From contig JAEWJV010000525.1 of the NCBI GenBank assembly GCA_023386395.1, positions 1 to 8,086 on the forward strand: a stretch of 8,086 nucleotides of DNA, in the 5' to 3' direction. The translations under genes were made by a program, and so were the position numbers. The notes beneath the pieces were generated by a model that saw nothing but the letters and a program-made list of their open reading frames with translations, was not told the DNA's origin and did not search any database. The stretch is from Bacteroidota bacterium. Its GTDB lineage: Bacteria > Bacteroidota > Bacteroidia > Chitinophagales > Chitinophagaceae. Below are positions 7,207-8,086 of the stretch, piece by piece; the first letter of the stretch is position 1; each line of letters begins with the position of its first letter.

Positions 7207-7237
7207 TTAAAGAACAGGTGCTGTTGAAGAGCTTTAA
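7207..7237 (+). other. Inverted-repeat structure in the gnd-zwf gap
   Basis: An inner stem AACAG-gtg-CTGTT (7213-7225) sits inside outer arms TTAAAG (7207-7212) and CTTTAA (7232-7237), with GAAGAG as a one-sided bulge. It begins 8 bases after the gnd stop codon. AAATAAAAACAAC follows rather than a T-run, so a standard intrinsic terminator is unlikely. It could protect or process a gnd-zwf transcript, or be chance pairing. Confidence 0.3.
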
Positions 7238-7253
7238 ATAAAAACAACATTTA

Positions 7254-7261
7254 TAACTTGC
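7254..7261 (+). promoter_or_regulatory. Candidate -7 element of zwf (TAACTTGC)
   Basis: The octamer is identical to that before gnd and is preceded by the same ATTTAT context (ATTTATAACTTGC here, ATTTATTAACTTGC at gnd). It lies 31 bases before the zwf ATG. If active, it would give zwf its own promoter in addition to read-through from gnd. No -33 TTTG is evident. Function is inferred from repetition only. Confidence 0.35.
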
Positions 7262-7292
7262 AATCCTTTCAGGACAGGAAAAACAATACTAC

Positions 7293-8086
7293 ATGGCTTC
7301 AAATAATAACAACAGGAAACCAAAAGCTTCGGTAATATTTATTTTTGGAGGAAGCGGCGATTTAAACCAGCGTAAGCTTACGCCTGCTTTATATAATCTT
7401 TTTATTGATGGCTGGATGCCGGAAAATTTTGCCATCGTAGGCCTGGGCAGAACACAGTATTCGGATGATAAATTCAGGGAGCATTTGTCTAAAGGCATAC
7501 AGGAATTCAGCCGCCGCAAAGAAAAGAACGGTATATGGAAAGATTTTTCACAGCGCATCAGCTATATGCCGATGGATGCAGAAGATGAAGCATCTTACAA
7601 ACTGCTGTCTGACCGCGTTAAAGAATACGAAAAAGACTGGGGCATTAATCCCAATGTAATTTTTTACCTGGCCGTGGCGCCGCAACTGGTTCCGGATATT
7701 GCCCGGAAATTATCAACTATAAAACTTTGCAGCGATACGCAAACCACACGCATTGTGGTGGAAAAACCATTTGGCCATGATTTGAAAAGTGCAAGGGAGT
7801 TAAACAAGCTGCTCACTTCTTTATTTGATGAAGACCAGATTTATCGTATTGACCATTATCTCGGTAAAGAAACCGTTCAGAACATATTGGCTTTACGTTT
7901 TGCCAACGCGATGTTTGAGCCTATCTGGAACCGCAATTATATTGACCATGTTCAGATAACCGTTGCAGAAACGGTGGGTGTGGAAGAACGCGGTGGTTAT
8001 TATGAACAAAGCGGCGCTTTAAGAGATATGGTTCAAAACCATATACTTCAACTCTTGTGTATGGTGGCCATGGAACCGCCCGTGAA
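7293..8086 (+). CDS. zwf: Glucose-6-phosphate 1-dehydrogenase, N-terminal part (3' end outside window)
   Basis: Oxidises glucose 6-phosphate to 6-phosphogluconolactone with reduction of NADP, the entry step of the oxidative pentose-phosphate pathway. By hand, 264 codons are open from the ATG to the right edge; family members are about 490-510 residues, so about half is missing. Nucleotide-binding motif: FGGSGDLNQRKLTPALYNL (18-36). Further landmarks are FYLAVAP (124-130), VVEKPFGHD (155-163), the active-site signature RIDHYLGKE (185-193) with its catalytic-region His188 and Lys192, and RGGYYEQSGALRDMVQNH (233-250), in which His250 should be the catalytic base region. An in-frame TAA at 7254-7256 bounds the start. 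AGGAAA at 7276-7281, 11 bases upstream of the ATG, is a possible ribosome-binding site, unusual for this phylum. It is co-directional with gnd, the classic pathway pairing. A lactonase gene may follow beyond the edge. Confidence 0.96.
   Translation, partial: MASNNNNRKPKASVIFIFGGSGDLNQRKLTPALYNLFIDGWMPENFAIVGLGRTQYSDDKFREHLSKGIQEFSRRKEKNGIWKDFSQRISYMPMDAEDEASYKLLSDRVKEYEKDWGINPNVIFYLAVAPQLVPDIARKLSTIKLCSDTQTTRIVVEKPFGHDLKSARELNKLLTSLFDEDQIYRIDHYLGKETVQNILALRFANAMFEPIWNRNYIDHVQITVAETVGVEERGGYYEQSGALRDMVQNHILQLLCMVAMEPPV

Overview
The window looks like an ordinary chromosomal segment of a member of the Bacteroidota, probably a Chitinophagaceae- or Sphingobacteriia-like organism. Several things point that way. 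There is an outer-membrane receptor with a carboxypeptidase-regulatory-like N-terminus and a Bacteroidota-type 'putative porin' (Porin_10-like). The genes mostly lack Shine-Dalgarno sequences, and a clean TAnnTTTG -7 promoter element lies before korB. The lineage is inferred from protein style and signals, not from a database search.

Layout: everything from 1 to 5577 is coded on the minus strand and everything from 5724 to the right edge on the plus strand, so there is one divergent intergenic region (5578-5723). In minus-strand transcription order the left half holds: (1) korB, the beta subunit of a 2-oxoacid (probably 2-oxoglutarate):ferredoxin oxidoreductase (4543-5577); (2) a small, very AT-rich gene for an unrecognised three-helix membrane protein (4083-4499); (3) a 683-residue outer-membrane porin-like beta-barrel (1942-3993); (4) a TonB-dependent-receptor-like outer-membrane protein whose 3' end lies beyond the left edge (1740 to 1). 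The plus-strand half holds gnd, 6-phosphogluconate dehydrogenase (5724-7199), then the first 264 codons of zwf, glucose-6-phosphate dehydrogenase (7293 to the edge).

How the genes work together: zwf and gnd are the two NADPH-producing dehydrogenases of the oxidative pentose-phosphate pathway, and the lactonase between them in the pathway may lie past the right edge. KorB belongs to a redox enzyme linking 2-oxoacid oxidation or carboxylation to ferredoxin; its alpha subunit is not beside it. The divergent korB/gnd spacer therefore separates genes for two sources of cellular reductant. The two outer-membrane proteins are envelope functions with no visible link to the metabolic genes.

No RNA gene, insertion sequence, CRISPR array or phage module is visible, and no gap exceeds about 200 bases. 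I do not see a convincing undescribed system. The points most worth a second look are the korB gene without korA, the AT-rich membrane-protein gene, the degenerate repeat with a 13-bp palindrome centred between the divergent starts, and an octamer shared upstream of gnd and zwf.
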